From Melastoma dodecandrum (Eukaryota > Streptophyta > Magnoliopsida > Myrtales > Melastomataceae), in contig JARUPY010000397.1 in the NCBI GenBank assembly GCA_029817715.1, positions 806,001 through 870,000 on the forward strand: a DNA stretch of 64,000 nt, written 5' to 3'. Below the pieces are notes generated by a model, which did not search any database, was not told where the DNA came from, and saw only the letters and a program-made list of their open reading frames with translations. A program made the translations under genes and the position numbers. This document shows, piece by piece, positions 37,213 through 49,831 of the stretch. Every line of letters begins with the position of its first letter. Positions within the stretch are counted from its first letter, which is position 1.

Positions 37213-38567
37213 ATGGCCACGACAACAGTCTCAACCTCGGCGATTGTCCTGACCACTTTCTGTCGCCGCCCTCACTCGCCCCCTTCCTGTTCCTCGTCCC
37301 CCTTCCTGTCCTGGGATCCCCACACCCGTTTTAGACGGTCCCGGGTCAACTTATCCAGGTCCCGCCGAGATGACGACTCCACGGTCCCACAACTGCGGGA
37401 CCTGTATGGGGCTGTGTTCGGCAGCGAGGGTTTGGTTGAGGAAGAGGATGATGATGAAGACGATGAGGACGCGATCGAAGAGAGCAGCATCGATTTGCTG
37501 CTGAGGTTCCTCGGGAGTTTGTTCCGGAGTGTCGCCAGGCGGGCAAGGAAGGCGTCTCGGGCGGTCCTTCCTTCCGCCATCCCGCCTCAGCTTGTGAGTT
37601 CTTGGCTTACCCAATTCATCATTCTTGCAGGTGGTGTCTGCAAAATGCTGTCTTGCTTTCTTTGTTGTTGTGGATGCAGTCTTGTTCTGCTAGAATTTGT
37701 TTTCGTAGATTTGGATAAGGGAAATATCGAATCTTCTGTGGATTGTGCCATGGGCGGGTAAAATCTGCGATCAGGTAGGTGCTTTAATCAATTGCGATGC
37801 GGGGAACAGGATAGATTGATCATGCTAGGTGCGCTGGCAAGTAATTTGGGATCCTATTTGACAATAATAATAATAATTAGGAGCAGGATATGATCCTTAA
37901 GTAGGTGAATCGAGCAACAATGCTCGTTCACTGACATATCAACTGCCGAAGTACAAACAGGTGCAAGCCAATTTCTCTAACCAGATGCTGTTTTGAACAA
38001 TAGAAATATGAAACTTGGCGTGGAATCATTTTGCTGAGACCCTGCAATGGTTACATTTTCTGCCACCCCCTTGCCGGGTTGTAATGGATGGGTTCAGTAA
38101 ATCTCCTATGGGCTCAACGATGTTGCGAAACCAAGATGGTCATCTAGGAGGCAGCACAGTGCTCTTTTTTCGGTTTTCCTCATCACCAATACCTCCATTT
38201 GGGAATTGTAGGTATCTTTTGCTGTGGACGGAGTTCTGCTGTTGGCTTCCCTTTCATTTGCTAAGGCCATTCTCGAGGTGCTTAACTCCCATCTCTGTTG
38301 CTGTTGAGTGACAGTTTGTTCTTGCAGTTTCTCAACTTCTCCTGTCTTGTTGGAATGCTTTCGACCCGATATGTGCGGGGGGGTTAAGTGCTTAGCCAAT
38401 GGTTGGTTTCTGCTGGGTCACAGGTAGTCTGCACTCTAGGCGGCTCAGTCTTCGTGGTGATCCTCCTGGTAAGGGGGATGTGGGCGGCTGTCTCCTACTT
38501 CCAGTCAAATGGTAGCAACTGGAGTCACGGCGGCGGCGACTCTTTTGGGACGACGCAGGCCATGTGA
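37213..38567 (+). CDS. SHW1: SHW1-like (SHORT HYPOCOTYL IN WHITE LIGHT 1) plastid protein, 196 aa, three exons
   Basis: Exons are 37213-37593, 38212-38277 and 38424-38567 (591 nt); all joins are phase 0 with GT-AG ends. The first 50 residues are rich in Ser, Thr and Arg with few acids, like a chloroplast transit peptide. An acidic run (76-91) is followed by SIDLLLRFLGSLFRSVARRARKASR and IPPQLVSFAVDG. Two hydrophobic segments follow (about 133-146 and 149-165). This order matches what I know of the plant SHW1 family, a seedling light-response regulator, but the assignment rests on recall of the family layout rather than a defining domain. An in-frame Met further upstream (37060) gives a less likely extension. 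Confidence 0.75.
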
Positions 38568-40195
38568 AGATATCCGTTCGATGAGATGATTATGTTTTCC
38601 TGATTCAATCTCAGAAATTCCGCACACCTAGTACGTATACACTGTTGTGCTTGACTTTTGGCATAATTGACCTTCTTCTTCTTGGCTAATGGGTGTGATA
38701 TGGGTTTGTATTGTATGTATAAAATGGGATTATTGCCGTTTATCAGAGATTCAGGGGTTTGAGTGTTGTAAATGAAGAAAACTTAAAAAACTCTTAGTCT
38801 CACATGAATCAATCCTTTTCATTGAGAACATTTTGTCTCCTCTCAAAAATAATTAAAATTTTATTATAATAATCTTTAATGACAAAAATTAATTGTAAAA
38901 CGCATTAAAAGAAAGCAAATATTCTTTTATGGCCCCAAAAGAAAGACCGACCTCGGATCTTAATTAAAGGAACCTTTTCTGTGATTTATGATTGTTCGAA
39001 CGACAAGAAGATCGTTTGATGTCAATTAAATTACACATGTCGGTTAAAAATTAGCGTTGAATAAGCATATCGTCGAATGATGAAAACATTTCATGATAGT
39101 AAATTAAACATTTGACTTACAAAGGTTAAAATATAAATCGATATTTTGACATCGATTCTGTTATACTAAACAAAACATTTAACTTGGGCGAGTAATTAAA
39201 ATTATTCACATGTCAATGTGAACATGTGTTGTTCCAAATAATTGATCATAAGGGAGTTATGAAAATTGCACCCCCGAAAATCATGTTAGATTTATTACAC
39301 GTTAATTCTTTCGTAAGAATAATGGATATTATTTTCAAGGGTCAAAAAGGGGGGAAGGACGTGTTCCAATTCCGACCATTCGGAAAACTCCATCAATCAC
39401 CTTTCCTCTCCTTTTTCTAAGTACGACGACAGCTCCGCAAAATTTAAATACCCCTCCATCTTAATGAGTGGAGGTGGTTGGGGGCAGGATTATTTCGTCC
39501 TTTTCCCTGCAATTTCCCGGCGATACATAAGAAAATATCTTATAGAAGGAATTGGTAATAAGGAAATACACTGACATAACAAATGTTGGGCATTAAACAA
39601 AATCCATATCTTTCCTAGAATAATCATAATAAAGATAAAACCTTGGATTTGTTTTCTTTTATATATTTAAAAATGATTCTTGTGTAAGAAGAAGAAATGA
39701 GACTCCCCTCCTCCGCATACGTAACGACATACGTCAATAGCGAGTTTGATGACGTAATCAATTTTCCCATAAGTTGTTCCCAAGTTCTTCTTAAATATAT
39801 ATATATGGAATTCCCCGATTTTTTTTATCTTTATATATATATATGTGCGTGTTTAAAATTCCCAGTGCCTTCTTATTTTTATGGTTAACAACAAACTTAC
39901 AAATGTTTTGAAAAAAAAAAAAAAGAAAGCTCCTTTCCGATTTAACCAGGACGAAATAAGAAATTCTACCGCTGATTGATTGTAAGGTTCGTTCTGGTGG
40001 GAAAGCAAAATTAACCAACGGCGGTGTTTGCTTTTGGCATTCGATCCTTCTGGAACCAACCACAAAAACTCCCTATTTATTTCCCTCCCTCCCACCATCT
40101 TCACGCCCACCAACAGCCCTCTCTTTAACCTCCTTCCATAAACACACCCACAGACTCGCATTTCTGTCCTGCTCGAGAGAGAGAGAGAGAAGAAG
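38568..40195. other. AT-rich intergenic region and GST promoter
   Basis: The 3' flank of the SHW1-like gene is followed by AT-rich DNA with an AT dinucleotide tract near 39794-39843. A GA repeat sits in the GST leader at about 40175-40190. No supported gene was found. Confidence 0.4.
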
Positions 40196-40986
40196 ATGTC
40201 AAAGGAAGACGTCAAGATCCTGGGGGCATGGCCAAGCCCCTTCGTCATGAGGCCTCGCATCGCCCTCAACCTCAAGGGCGTCGATTACGACTTCATCCAG
40301 GAATCCATGTCCCCCAAGAGCGACCTCCTCCTCAAATCTAACCCTGTCTACAAGAAGATCCCCGTCCTCATCCACGCTGACAAGCCCGTATGTGAGTCCC
40401 TCATCATCGTCCAGTACATTGACGAGGCCTGGAGCTCCGCTCACCCCATCCTCCCTTCCCATCCCTACGACCGCGCCACCGCCCGTTTCTGGGCCTCATA
40501 CATCGACGACAAGGTAAGGACGCCTCCTCTTGAGTATCCTTGGGTCGAAACGCCCCCCCCCCCCAATTTTAGCAGTTATACGACGTTGTCTTTCCACGGT
40601 TGCAGTGGTTCCCTGGGCTGAGGGACATCGGAAAGGCTCAGACGGACGATGAAAGGAAGGCGGCCATCGAGCAGGTCCTGGAAGGGATCGCCCTGTTGGA
40701 GGAAGCTTATGCAAAGTGCAGCCAGGGGAAGCCATTCTTTGGCGGGGATAAGATTGGGTACATCGACATCGCCTTGGGGTGCTACCTTGGGTGGTTGAGG
40801 GTGACCGAGAGGAACAATGGCATCAAGATCCTGGACGAGGAGAAGGCGCCGGGGCTAGCCAAGTGGGCCGAGATTTTCTGCTCGGACCCTGCCGTGAAGG
40901 ACGTGATGCCGGAGACGGAGAAGCTGGCCGAATTCGCCAAGGTTGTGATGGCCCGGTTCAAGGCCGAGGCCGCCGGTCAGAAATAA
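40196..40986 (+). CDS. Tau-class glutathione S-transferase, 232 aa, two exons
   Basis: Exons are 40196-40513 and 40606-40986 (699 nt), with one 92-bp intron right after DDK, the conserved intron position of plant tau GSTs. The N-terminal thioredoxin-like domain reads [20 protein letters not shown] with the catalytic serine at Ser14. [24 protein letters not shown] supplies the glutathione contacts (Glu67, Ser68). The C-terminal helical domain follows (WFPGLRDIG onward, with [13 protein letters not shown]). The opening [16 protein letters not shown] resembles the GSTU17/18 branch. Tau GSTs conjugate glutathione to electrophiles in the cytosol during stress and herbicide detoxification. A C-run lies in the intron (about 40552-40564). 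Confidence 0.96.
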
Positions 40987-41151
40987 ATGGACGGCCTGTT
41001 CGATGGGATGGAGATGGGAATGAGTTAGAATAAATGAATGCTTTTCTATTTTTTGTAGTTTTGAAATTAGGATGGACCATGTATTACTATTACTACTACT
41101 TCCCCTTCCCCCACTACTACTTTCTTGCTTTCCCTCGTCTTGAATTTGATG

Positions 41152-41196
41152 AATAAAAACAGGGTCGATTATCCAAAAAAAAAAAAAAAAAAAAAA
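41152..41196 (+). terminator. GST polyadenylation signal followed by a genomic A-tract
   Basis: AATAAA at 41152-41157 lies about 165 bases after the GST stop codon. Eighteen bases later the genome itself carries 22 consecutive A residues (41175-41196). Confidence 0.5.
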
Positions 41197-41959
41197 GAAA
41201 AAACACGATACAGTATCAGCAACTAGTCTGACAAATTTAATTTTCATCTAATACATTTTTAACTCTTGGTTATATTTTGTTTCTTCTATGTTATTGCTAG
41301 AAACGAATTCCCAGGGATGGAGTGGCAAAGCCTTCTTTGCCAAGAAAGTCTGATTATTGGAAGCCTCATCTGTCCGTTTTCGTTAACATCTGGCTGGGAT
41401 GGTCAAATTTTTGTAGAAACGAGCTTTGGATAGAGCAATTCGATGAAAGCCCATGAAACATGGACCTAAAATAACAGTAAATAATCTAACTGGTGGAACT
41501 TGACTCCGCTGCGGGCGCGATTTCATACCCAAGCCATATTTTCGTTTAGGCACATGGCTCCATTTTTTTATTTTACGTATGTAGGGTCTTGGTGATGTAA
41601 ATTCGGTAGCATTATTATATACAATTGGAACTCATATTAGTTGCATTGGTGAAGCTTTGAAGAGATATGAATTTGTTATGATTACAATGATATGATGACG
41701 ATTGTGAATATTTTAAGCGATTCGGAAAGGATTTTCCATTCCGTCGAAAAGAAGTCACTTCTATCGTTGGTCGAGGGCAGATTCAACGGATACGGCAAAT
41801 AGGGACGAGGGGAAGACGGGGGACGTTACGTTTAACAAAGATAGGGATGGTTGGATAGGAAGGAGAGACGGCACGTTTAACAAAGAAATGAAGATAGCTA
41901 ACAAGGATATAATTGAGAGATTGCTTCGTCTCAACGTCATGACGTAAGGCTGTTGGATC

Positions 41960-43340
41960 GTTCAGGAATACTAAGAGGGGGTGGATTAGTGTTTGTAACT
42001 TTTTCGCCACTTCTCATTGTAAGCGGAAGCGTATTGTATCACAGCGGAACGTTCCTCAGAAAGAGATCTGCTTCGCTGTAACCGTTACGAGTTCGAGTAG
42101 GTTTTCGTATGAGTGTTTGCGCGATCGTAAGGGACACATTAGTTTATAGTGGTTCGACCTTAATCGACCTACGTCCACTTTCCACCAACGAGGTGATTCC
42201 ACTATATAATATAATGGGTGCAAAGAGCCCTTGCACTAGGCGTTCCGTTTCTCATAAAGTGATATTTAGAATCTTTTACAATAAGATATCACTCCTGGAT
42301 AACGATCAGCTCCTCACACAGTGGACGTCTTCTCGTTTCCAGTAGAATGATTCAGAAGTTGATTGCTCAAAGGATTCCCACACAGCACGTTGTCGCTTAG
42401 ACGTAAGCCTGTCTATCAAAGCGCAAAAACAACGTCATGTTAAAGTATAAATCCTCACAAATGATTCCTTACAGTGAAGAACGACCTCTCTGAAAGCAGC
42501 TCGTTGCTGATTCACAGTAGATGAATGCTTCAGCACTTAGTCGTTCAGCACAGGATTATCACACAATTTATGTCTCTTCTCAAGATGAGCCTGTAAGTAC
42601 TCAAGAGACAACCACTTAGATCACAAAGAAAAACGAACAGAAAGGTTTGGTTTCTCACTCAGCGGAACCTGACTTCTCACTCAGCGAAGTCGCGGTATCC
42701 GTCCTATACTCAGTTCGGACATGCACGGTGACCACAACCGTGACTCACTGCACTGCACACCCAGTGCCTAAGGTGGAATTTTCAACTCCGGCTGCTTCCA
42801 CGCAACCTGCTCTACTGTCCGTCAACAGGAGGTCGAGACTTCTGCACAACACTCCTGTGCTCGGGAGGACCTCTTTTCACTCCGGTGACGTTCCCAACTC
42901 TTGCTCTACCCTGTAGGCACGTGACTTCTGGCGCGCACTCGCAAGTGCGTGTCTAACTGCTCAAACTCCGTAGGTCGAGACTTCCCTGCGAAGAGACAAG
43001 ACAAGAATGGCTTCTTGCCGATGGGTTAGCAACTGGTTACTGAATTCAGAACAGGTATTCATTTAGCTTCCCTCAGACGATTTGCCAGCCGCTCGTTGAA
43101 CACATCGAGGACACCTAGTCCCTCTCACGACGATCAAGGTCTGACCTCAGCCCTTGACACTCTCACACACACCTTGCAAGAGATAAGAACCAGGAGATCA
43201 CTTAGCACCTTCCGTTCTCCGCCGACCCTCAAAGCTTCACTCAGATCACTCAGGCTTTGGACAACCACTCAGACCACTTAGACGCACAAAGGCACGTTTG
43301 TCTGATGTCCTAGTCTGATTTTAATGGAGAAGAAGATGTG
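41960..43340. repeat. Unclassified repeat relic, possibly LTR-retrotransposon-derived
   Basis: It begins near AAGAGGGGGTGGATTAGTG and about 160 bases later has TTATAGTGGTTCGACC then ACCTACGTCCACT. The same ordered motifs, diverged, appear near 59690-59975, so this is a dispersed repeat. The short open frames inside (42647-42916, 43096-43281) match no domain. I cannot place its termini or superfamily. Confidence 0.4.
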
Positions 43341-44235
43341 GAAGATGTCCAGATACGTTGGGACAATCTTCGTGATTTGTTTCCAAAAGTTGTGGATAGA
43401 TTATGTGCAACATTCTCCTTCCCGGTCGCTGTACCATAGAAGGTAAGTCCCAGGTAACTTCCCTCTCATAAATTATTTTATCCGAAAACAAATTAATTAT
43501 TTCCAATTCTTATAAGATTGATTTATAAAGTTAAATTATAATCAAAATAATTTGATTTGATATTTTAACTTTATACGCTTTGCTGCAGACAATCAGAACA
43601 ACATATTTTGTTTCCAAATATAAACTTGGAAAGTTAATCCTATAATATTGAGTTGCCTAAATATATGAATTGAGGATATTTAGATCATATTCAACGTATT
43701 TAGACAATTAGACATATATTCTGAATAAAATCAAAATATGATGTAATTAGAAAATTTTTATTTCCATGTATCATTAAGTAGGCGTATCATTACAGTAACA
43801 GCGTACTGTCAGATAGCAACATACTGCTCACGTTAGTTGTGGCTCAGCAACACTTTGCTCAAGCAAATTACTAAAGATAAGCTTTCCTCTTATGAATGAA
43901 GTTAATTAAAAGGATTTTGATTAACTTCCATAATTAGAGGCTTTATAACCATAATTATGATAAAATATATTCTAAATTAAATTAGAATTTTTAGAACATC
44001 GAGATAATGATTCAAACATTTAATTAATCTGGATAATTCAAAATATGAATTAATTTCAATAAATTATAGTGGAAAAAAATTATTTCCACTTAAAAAAAAC
44101 AGACGCAGTATTACAGCGACACCTTACTGTGACGCAGCATCACATTCCTCAAGCCCATCATCAAAGACAAGCGAGGTGTTACAGCAACACAATGCTATGA
44201 TTTTATAACATAGCTTCTTAAGCTTATTATCAAAA

Positions 44236-44330
44236 CCATGGTTAACAAAGGCGATATTTTTCAAATTTTAAACTAAATCGAAAAACTGTGTCAAAATTTA
44301 TAATATATTTGATAATTTGACCAAATAAAA
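44236..44330 (-). repeat. Isolated terminal arm of the long-inverted-repeat family (copy D)
   Basis: The stretch AAAGGCGATATTTTTCAAAT through AATATATTTGATAATTTGAC matches the outer end of the right arm of copies B and C. No core or second arm is nearby, so it is a solo end or truncated copy. Confidence 0.55.
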
Positions 44331-46577
44331 ACGGCAAAATGGACTAACTTAAAACTTCAGTTATGTCCGAGTTCGCTTTGTCATCGCTTCTTAACTTCCC
44401 TCGTGGGTACGGCCCCAACGAATCCTCCATGCTTGCAAACCTCCCTCTCTTCTTATCTTGCTATGTGGATGTTGCATCAATAAAGGCTCCCTTCTTGAAC
44501 GTGTTCTTCTAGTTTCCAAACTCCTCTCACTTCTTAACTTCCCCCGTGGGTGCTCAATGACGCGCCTTCCTTCTTGATTTTGTTATTATATCTCTAAACT
44601 TTAAGAAATCATCGTATCCAAAGAAAACAATCCAATCAACAATTAAATGCGGAGGCAGTAAATTGATTACACAAGAATTTTCAGTCACTCAGAAAATTAA
44701 GGGAAAATAAACATACACATAGAAGCAATCTCATAAACCTATTCACGATTATGCTTAAAACACGGCAAGATATCTTTCCCTTTTTCCTTCCCTTGAGGCC
44801 GTTCGATGAAAACTGACCAGAGATACATATTGTAAACATGTCTTTTCATCCGTCTAAAATTGATGTTTTAAACCTTTAACTTTAATTAAAATAAGTGAAA
44901 TATCGTATACGCACTTCAATAAATAAAAGTACGAAGGATAGTGCCAATAACCTACCCGTAAATATCTAAAATCTTATAACACATAATTCTACCCATATGA
45001 TAAAAAAACTTACATTCAGTCGTAAGTCACATCAAATAAATGAGATGCGTATATTCTAAACAACTTTAACGGTCAGTGGGATATCATATATTGTTTTACA
45101 TTACAACTCATTTTATAAAATATACTTTAATAAAATAAAATAAGATGACGTAAAAATATAAAACCAAGTAAAGAAAATTTCAACACCTCTTACAGGTGGA
45201 TGTCCCGCTGTTTGACGTAGTTTGTCGTATACGATTCAGGGAAGTAGTGCTTGATTTTTTTTAGTTTAGTCCGTTGAAAAAGAACACATACCATTTAGGA
45301 ATTTAGAGGGACATGTCAATAATTTTTTAAAAAATTTAAGGTTAGCCACGTTATATTAATTGCACGTAAGAACAAAAATGGATGCGTTAAGCTACGTCAG
45401 ACAAGACGAGTGATGCCATCCCATTAAGGCCACTAAGAGAACTGATCATCCAATGCCAACACGTCGGTGATCCGGTCCCTTTGTCAAAGGTTGTAGGAAC
45501 TGCTCTAGACACGATACCAATTGCTTACCATTGGTATTGGACGGGAGATATGAATATGTATGAAAACTATATGCATGTTTATACCTCTAGCTTTTCCTGT
45601 GTTGTAGGAGGTTGGGTTAAATCGAGACTCTCTTTTTATTTTACAACATGTATATACATCCATGTACACCGTCGGAGGACATCAACGGGCACGTTTTACC
45701 CGTATACTTTTGCATTTACATGAAACTTTTAAGCATACGCAGAATGAGATAAAAACATCGTTCTAAGGTTTCGAGATTAAATGCTTGTTACGGTTTATTA
45801 TGTCCAAACGCGTGTATTAATACGACAAAATCGATTTCGCTTCTTAAAAGGAAATACGTGGCACGAATGTAACGAGGATGATTACATTTAAATATTTTAT
45901 ATAGATTACTGGTTAGTAATATCTACTTAAATAAGTAGTCGTAAAAATGGAAAAATGTAAAAATTTTATTAAGACTTTGTCATGGAAATTCGAGGAGTTT
46001 ATCAGATGAAAGAAATTATTTAAGAAATTATTATTATTATTATTATTATTTAATAATAGAAAATAATCACAACATTGTGGGGACTAAGTATTACTTAGGA
46101 TTCGTAAATAAAACTTACTATAATCGAATATTTTAACAGACGGTTGGGCATGAATCGACTTTCTCGTCTTGTTTCCGAAGGAAACTTCCACGTATTTCCA
46201 GCTCAGCACCCCGCGTGACGCTCATCCAGAACTTCCCATCCAAACCGGTCAAACTTCCTCATCGCCCTTGCCTTTGACCGGTTGGCGCTGACCAAAACAC
46301 GTTATTACAAGACAGTGGACCTGATTTCTTGTACTTGTTGGGTTTATCCGCCGAAGAGAAGAAAAAAGAAAGAAAGAAATATGGAATCCGTTGCGTTAGT
46401 AAAAAGCTAAAGAGTAAAACAGGTGTTAAAGTCGACATGTTCTTATTACAAGTGAACATTTGGCTTATATTAAATATTTTACCGCCTTTATTTGACTGTT
46501 ACGGGAGGAAGTCGCAGTTGCCTTCTTCCCACCTTCCTTCGGCTTCTCTTACAGCGCGCGCGCGCACACTTGGGGCA

Positions 46578-46585
46578 TATAAATA
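46578..46585 (+). promoter_or_regulatory. TATA box of the DUF569 gene
   Basis: TATAAATA lies 61 bases before the start codon, a canonical plant TATA box placement. Confidence 0.6.
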
Positions 46586-46645
46586 ACAGCAGCCAAGGAA
46601 ACGGCACGCTACCTTTGTTTACACCTTAGAAAGTAACTACCGACG

Positions 46646-47866
46646 ATGGAATTCTTCCGCAACGCCAAGGCCGTGAGGCTGCGGAGCCACCACGACAAGT
46701 ACCTGGTCGCCGAGGATGATGAGGAGACCGTCACCCAGGAACGCAAGGGATCCTCCCCCTCTGCCCGCTGGACCGTCGAGTACGTCCTCAACTCCGATTC
46801 CATCATCCGCCTCAAGAGTCGATATGGCAAGTATCTCACCGCATCCAACCAGCCCTTCCTCCTCGGCATGACCGGCCGAAAGGTCCTCCAAACTCTCCCC
46901 CGGCGACTCGACTCCTCCGTTGAGTGGGAGCCCATTAAGGATGGCACCCGCATACGCCTCAAGACCAGGTACGGGAACTTCCTGAGGGCGAACGGGGGGC
47001 TGCCGCCTTGGAGGAACTCGTTGACGCACGACGTGCCATACCGGACTTCCAGTCAGGAGTGGGTACTGTGGGATGTGGACGTGGTCGAGATCGAGGTCAA
47101 GTCTCCGACGGGGAAGGGGCTCGTCGATCCGATCTCGCATCTTGATTCCATGAGCTACGAGGACCCCACCTCGCCTCCCAAGGGATCTAATCTGTCCGAG
47201 AGATATTCCCGACAAGAGGTTAGCTGCAAAGTTCTAAGAATAGAATGTTTATAATTTGTTTGATGCCTGGAAGGCTTCATCAGCTGGAGGTTTTAGAGTA
47301 ATCCAGGTTCGCTCAATTGAATTTCTTCCATTTTGGTGTATGCAGTCGAACGATTCCTACATTGGCTCTCCTCCTAAATCTCAAGGGAAGACGATATACT
47401 ACCACATAGCTGGCGAGAACGGCGAAATCGAAGGGGAGGACATGGAAGGTTTCTCAATGAACTTCAAGGGAACCACCGTACAGGAATTGACAGAGAAGCT
47501 GGAGGAAGAGACAGGAATCCGAGGGATATTCGTATGTTCTCGAAGCCCGCTGAACAGGAAGCTCTTCCCACTTCAGTTGCAGCTCCCCCCGAACATCGTT
47601 ACTTTCCATGTCGTCGTGGTTCCACACTCTTCAATCGGTGAGTTTGTCAAGAATCACAACCGTCAATTGCCTTTGAAAAAGAAAAAGAAAGAGATTATTT
47701 TATAGTCTAGCAAAGTCTACTTGCAGATCCAGTTCGAGTTCTATGCACGCGATCTAGGAATCTGTCTGTCTGTTGATCTCTTCCGATTTGTTGTTATTGT
47801 TTCCAGCTCTGAGACTTCCTTGTTCTTGTTGTGTTTACAGCTGCCGAAGGCTTCTCAAGACCATGA
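46646..47866 (+). CDS. DUF569 (fascin-like beta-trefoil) protein, 296 aa, three exons
   Basis: Exons are 46646-47218, 47346-47637 and 47841-47866 (891 nt). The N-terminal DUF569 domain (about 1-143) begins MEFFRNAKAVRLRSHHDKYL and contains the internal repeats typical of a fascin-like fold: RLKSRYGKYLTAS and RLKTRYGNFLRAN, then VLWDVDVVEIE. A second conserved block after a disordered linker has TIYYHIAGENGEIE, FKGTTVQELTEKLEEETGI, VCSRSPLNRKLFPLQLQLPP and FHVVVVPHSS. The last exon contributes only nine coding bases-triplets (AAEGFSRP plus stop) and its acceptor follows a long T-rich tract. The family is annotated as actin-cross-linking-like, but the biochemical role in plants is not established. 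Confidence 0.9.
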
Positions 47867-49831
47867 AGTGTCTACAGACTGCATTAAGTATGCATTGTGT
47901 TCCCTTATTTGAATTTATTTCCATGGTAATGAGCATACGGCCAACTGGGTTTCGATCATGAACGCGAATCGGCCATGGTTCGACAGCGAAGCCTACATAA
48001 AATTTTGTCCGGATCTGTGTATATAAATCAATGGCGTGCTTGGTTGTTTGTTTGATTGGGTTGTCTGTGTCATTACGTCATTAATCAATTATACAAGTTT
48101 ACAGCCACCAATCATCTTGTCATAAGGAGGGTGTCTTGTTCGATTCAATCATGTAATGAAGTCTGGATAATCAAGTAGCTAATTCTGGGGTCTTAATAGT
48201 TCATGAAATGTTGTTGGTAATGTCTCCATGCTAATCTATTCATCCGTAGAACTGTTCCCCAGCACCGGAGAAAGCCCTAACAACAAACGCACTCGAAACT
48301 TGTTTGAATAGAGTCCAGGGCATCTCGCATAGACACACCATGTTCGTCGTTGAAAGTCAGTATAACAATAGGCTGATTTCCTGTATTGACCATGAGAGAG
48401 AGAGTTCGAAACCACCAGCAATTTCCTAAACATGAATACGAAACTTGCATGCTCTATGTGGCTACACGGATAGCGGCGGGAGCAGGGTCTCATTGACAGA
48501 CTGAGCCACGGCTGCCGAAGGGATGAAGGCCACTACCCCTGCTGCTTCCTCATTCTCTAGGGTTGATATAATACTTTCTCAAGAAGTAGTTCCCGGGATG
48601 TTCATAAGGGTAACTACGGCCATTTTCGTACCGGCTGCCTCCTCTCTTCTCTCTCCACTTCTACCACCATGATCCCAGATGGTCACTGCCACGATCGCCT
48701 GTGTGCCTGGAAGTGCCTTCTGGAGATTATTGTTCCTTGGATCTATTTACATATGGTCATTGAGCTCCTCCGCTTGGGGACCAATCTCCTCTTGCCGATC
48801 CAGGGCATACTCTGCAGGATCATTGCCCGTAATTTCGTCATGTGCATGTTAGATGAGACTATACACTCAATAGCCCAACCCCGATGTCAGTCAAAGCTGC
48901 AATTCCATCTACCATGAGAGTGTTTTCATGAGAAAATCTGTGGGATGCAGTGAGATATGGCAATGCAGGTGCACAACATTAAGCTGACAAAAGACAGCTG
49001 ACTTCATGTCGCCGTGAACAATGATATCCCAACAACATCCCTACCAACCAGGTTCATTTTATGGTACTCTTCCATTTGCAAGGTGTCAGTTTTAGATCCT
49101 GAAGTAAATGATCGACACATACTCCTGGAAGGAACATATGAAGTTATAGAGGATGTGCACATTGAATATGAAAGGGTGAGTAAGCTACAGTCTTAATGCT
49201 GAACAGCAATACAAGGTGAACATTTGAGACAACAGAAACTCAAAAACTCAGGTCTTGATCGAATGCAAAATCAAATGTACACATTACAGCAGGCAATCTG
49301 AACAACTCCAGCAAACACTATGGTCCCCTGAATAATGGCAGGGTCAGTTACTTTTTGTTCAACCTGCTTGACTGAACCTTCAACCTACTCTGGCACAAAA
49401 CTGGAAAAGAGAGCACAATGCCCATGCTCATTTGCAGCAGCATTGGGGCGTTATTACTAGAATTAACCGAAAAAGCTCCTGTTTTAACGGGTTCAGGACG
49501 GGCACTTCGCAGGTTGTTGGGATGCTGGCGCCGGTTGAGGTTGTTGGGGTGGGCATGCCAACAATCGATGGACTCCGGGTACAGAATGTTGGAACTGGGA
49601 TCTGCTCAAAATCCCCATCTCAATAGAAAGAAATCAAAATCATTGCAGTTTTGGGATTTAGGGCATAACTCTGTCATGCATTGCTCGGATCAATTTGGGG
49701 TCAAAGTTAGTCCTCAATGGATTTATTTGATTTAAGACAAATTCGATTTCACAAGAAGACGAACTCTCCTTAGTTTCATCGAAAACTTCCACCCTGAAAA
49801 GGGCTTTCTTCCAGTCCCTCTTCCCTCGTCG
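47867..49831. other. Intergenic region, possibly with decayed gene sequence
   Basis: The first 350 bases are the DUF569 3' flank. Between about 48480 and 49700 the DNA is less AT-rich than typical intergenic sequence, and short readable pieces occur on both strands (for example ILLEGTYEVIEDVHIEYERV near 49111-49176 on plus). None joins into a gene model and I recognise no domain. The last 100 bases are the leader of the next gene. Confidence 0.35.

Larger units (their letters stand above)
41197..46577. other. Long gene-free region made mostly of repeats
   Basis: The stretch contains an unclassified repeat relic (41960-43340), AT-rich DNA with recurring words on the pattern 'CAGTATTACAGCGACACC' (43780-44200), one isolated arm of the long-inverted-repeat family (44236-44330), and a near-duplicated ACTTCTTAACTTCCC(T/C)CGTGGGT block at about 44387 and 44529. 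An ATT microsatellite is at about 46026-46050 and a CG repeat at 46554-46565. No supported gene was found. Confidence 0.45.

Noticed and set aside
42647..43281. Two short Ser/Thr-rich frames
   Set aside because: They lie inside a dispersed repeat relic and share no domain with known proteins.
46637..47215. 192-aa minus-strand frame
   Set aside because: It is a shadow of the GC-rich first DUF569 exon.
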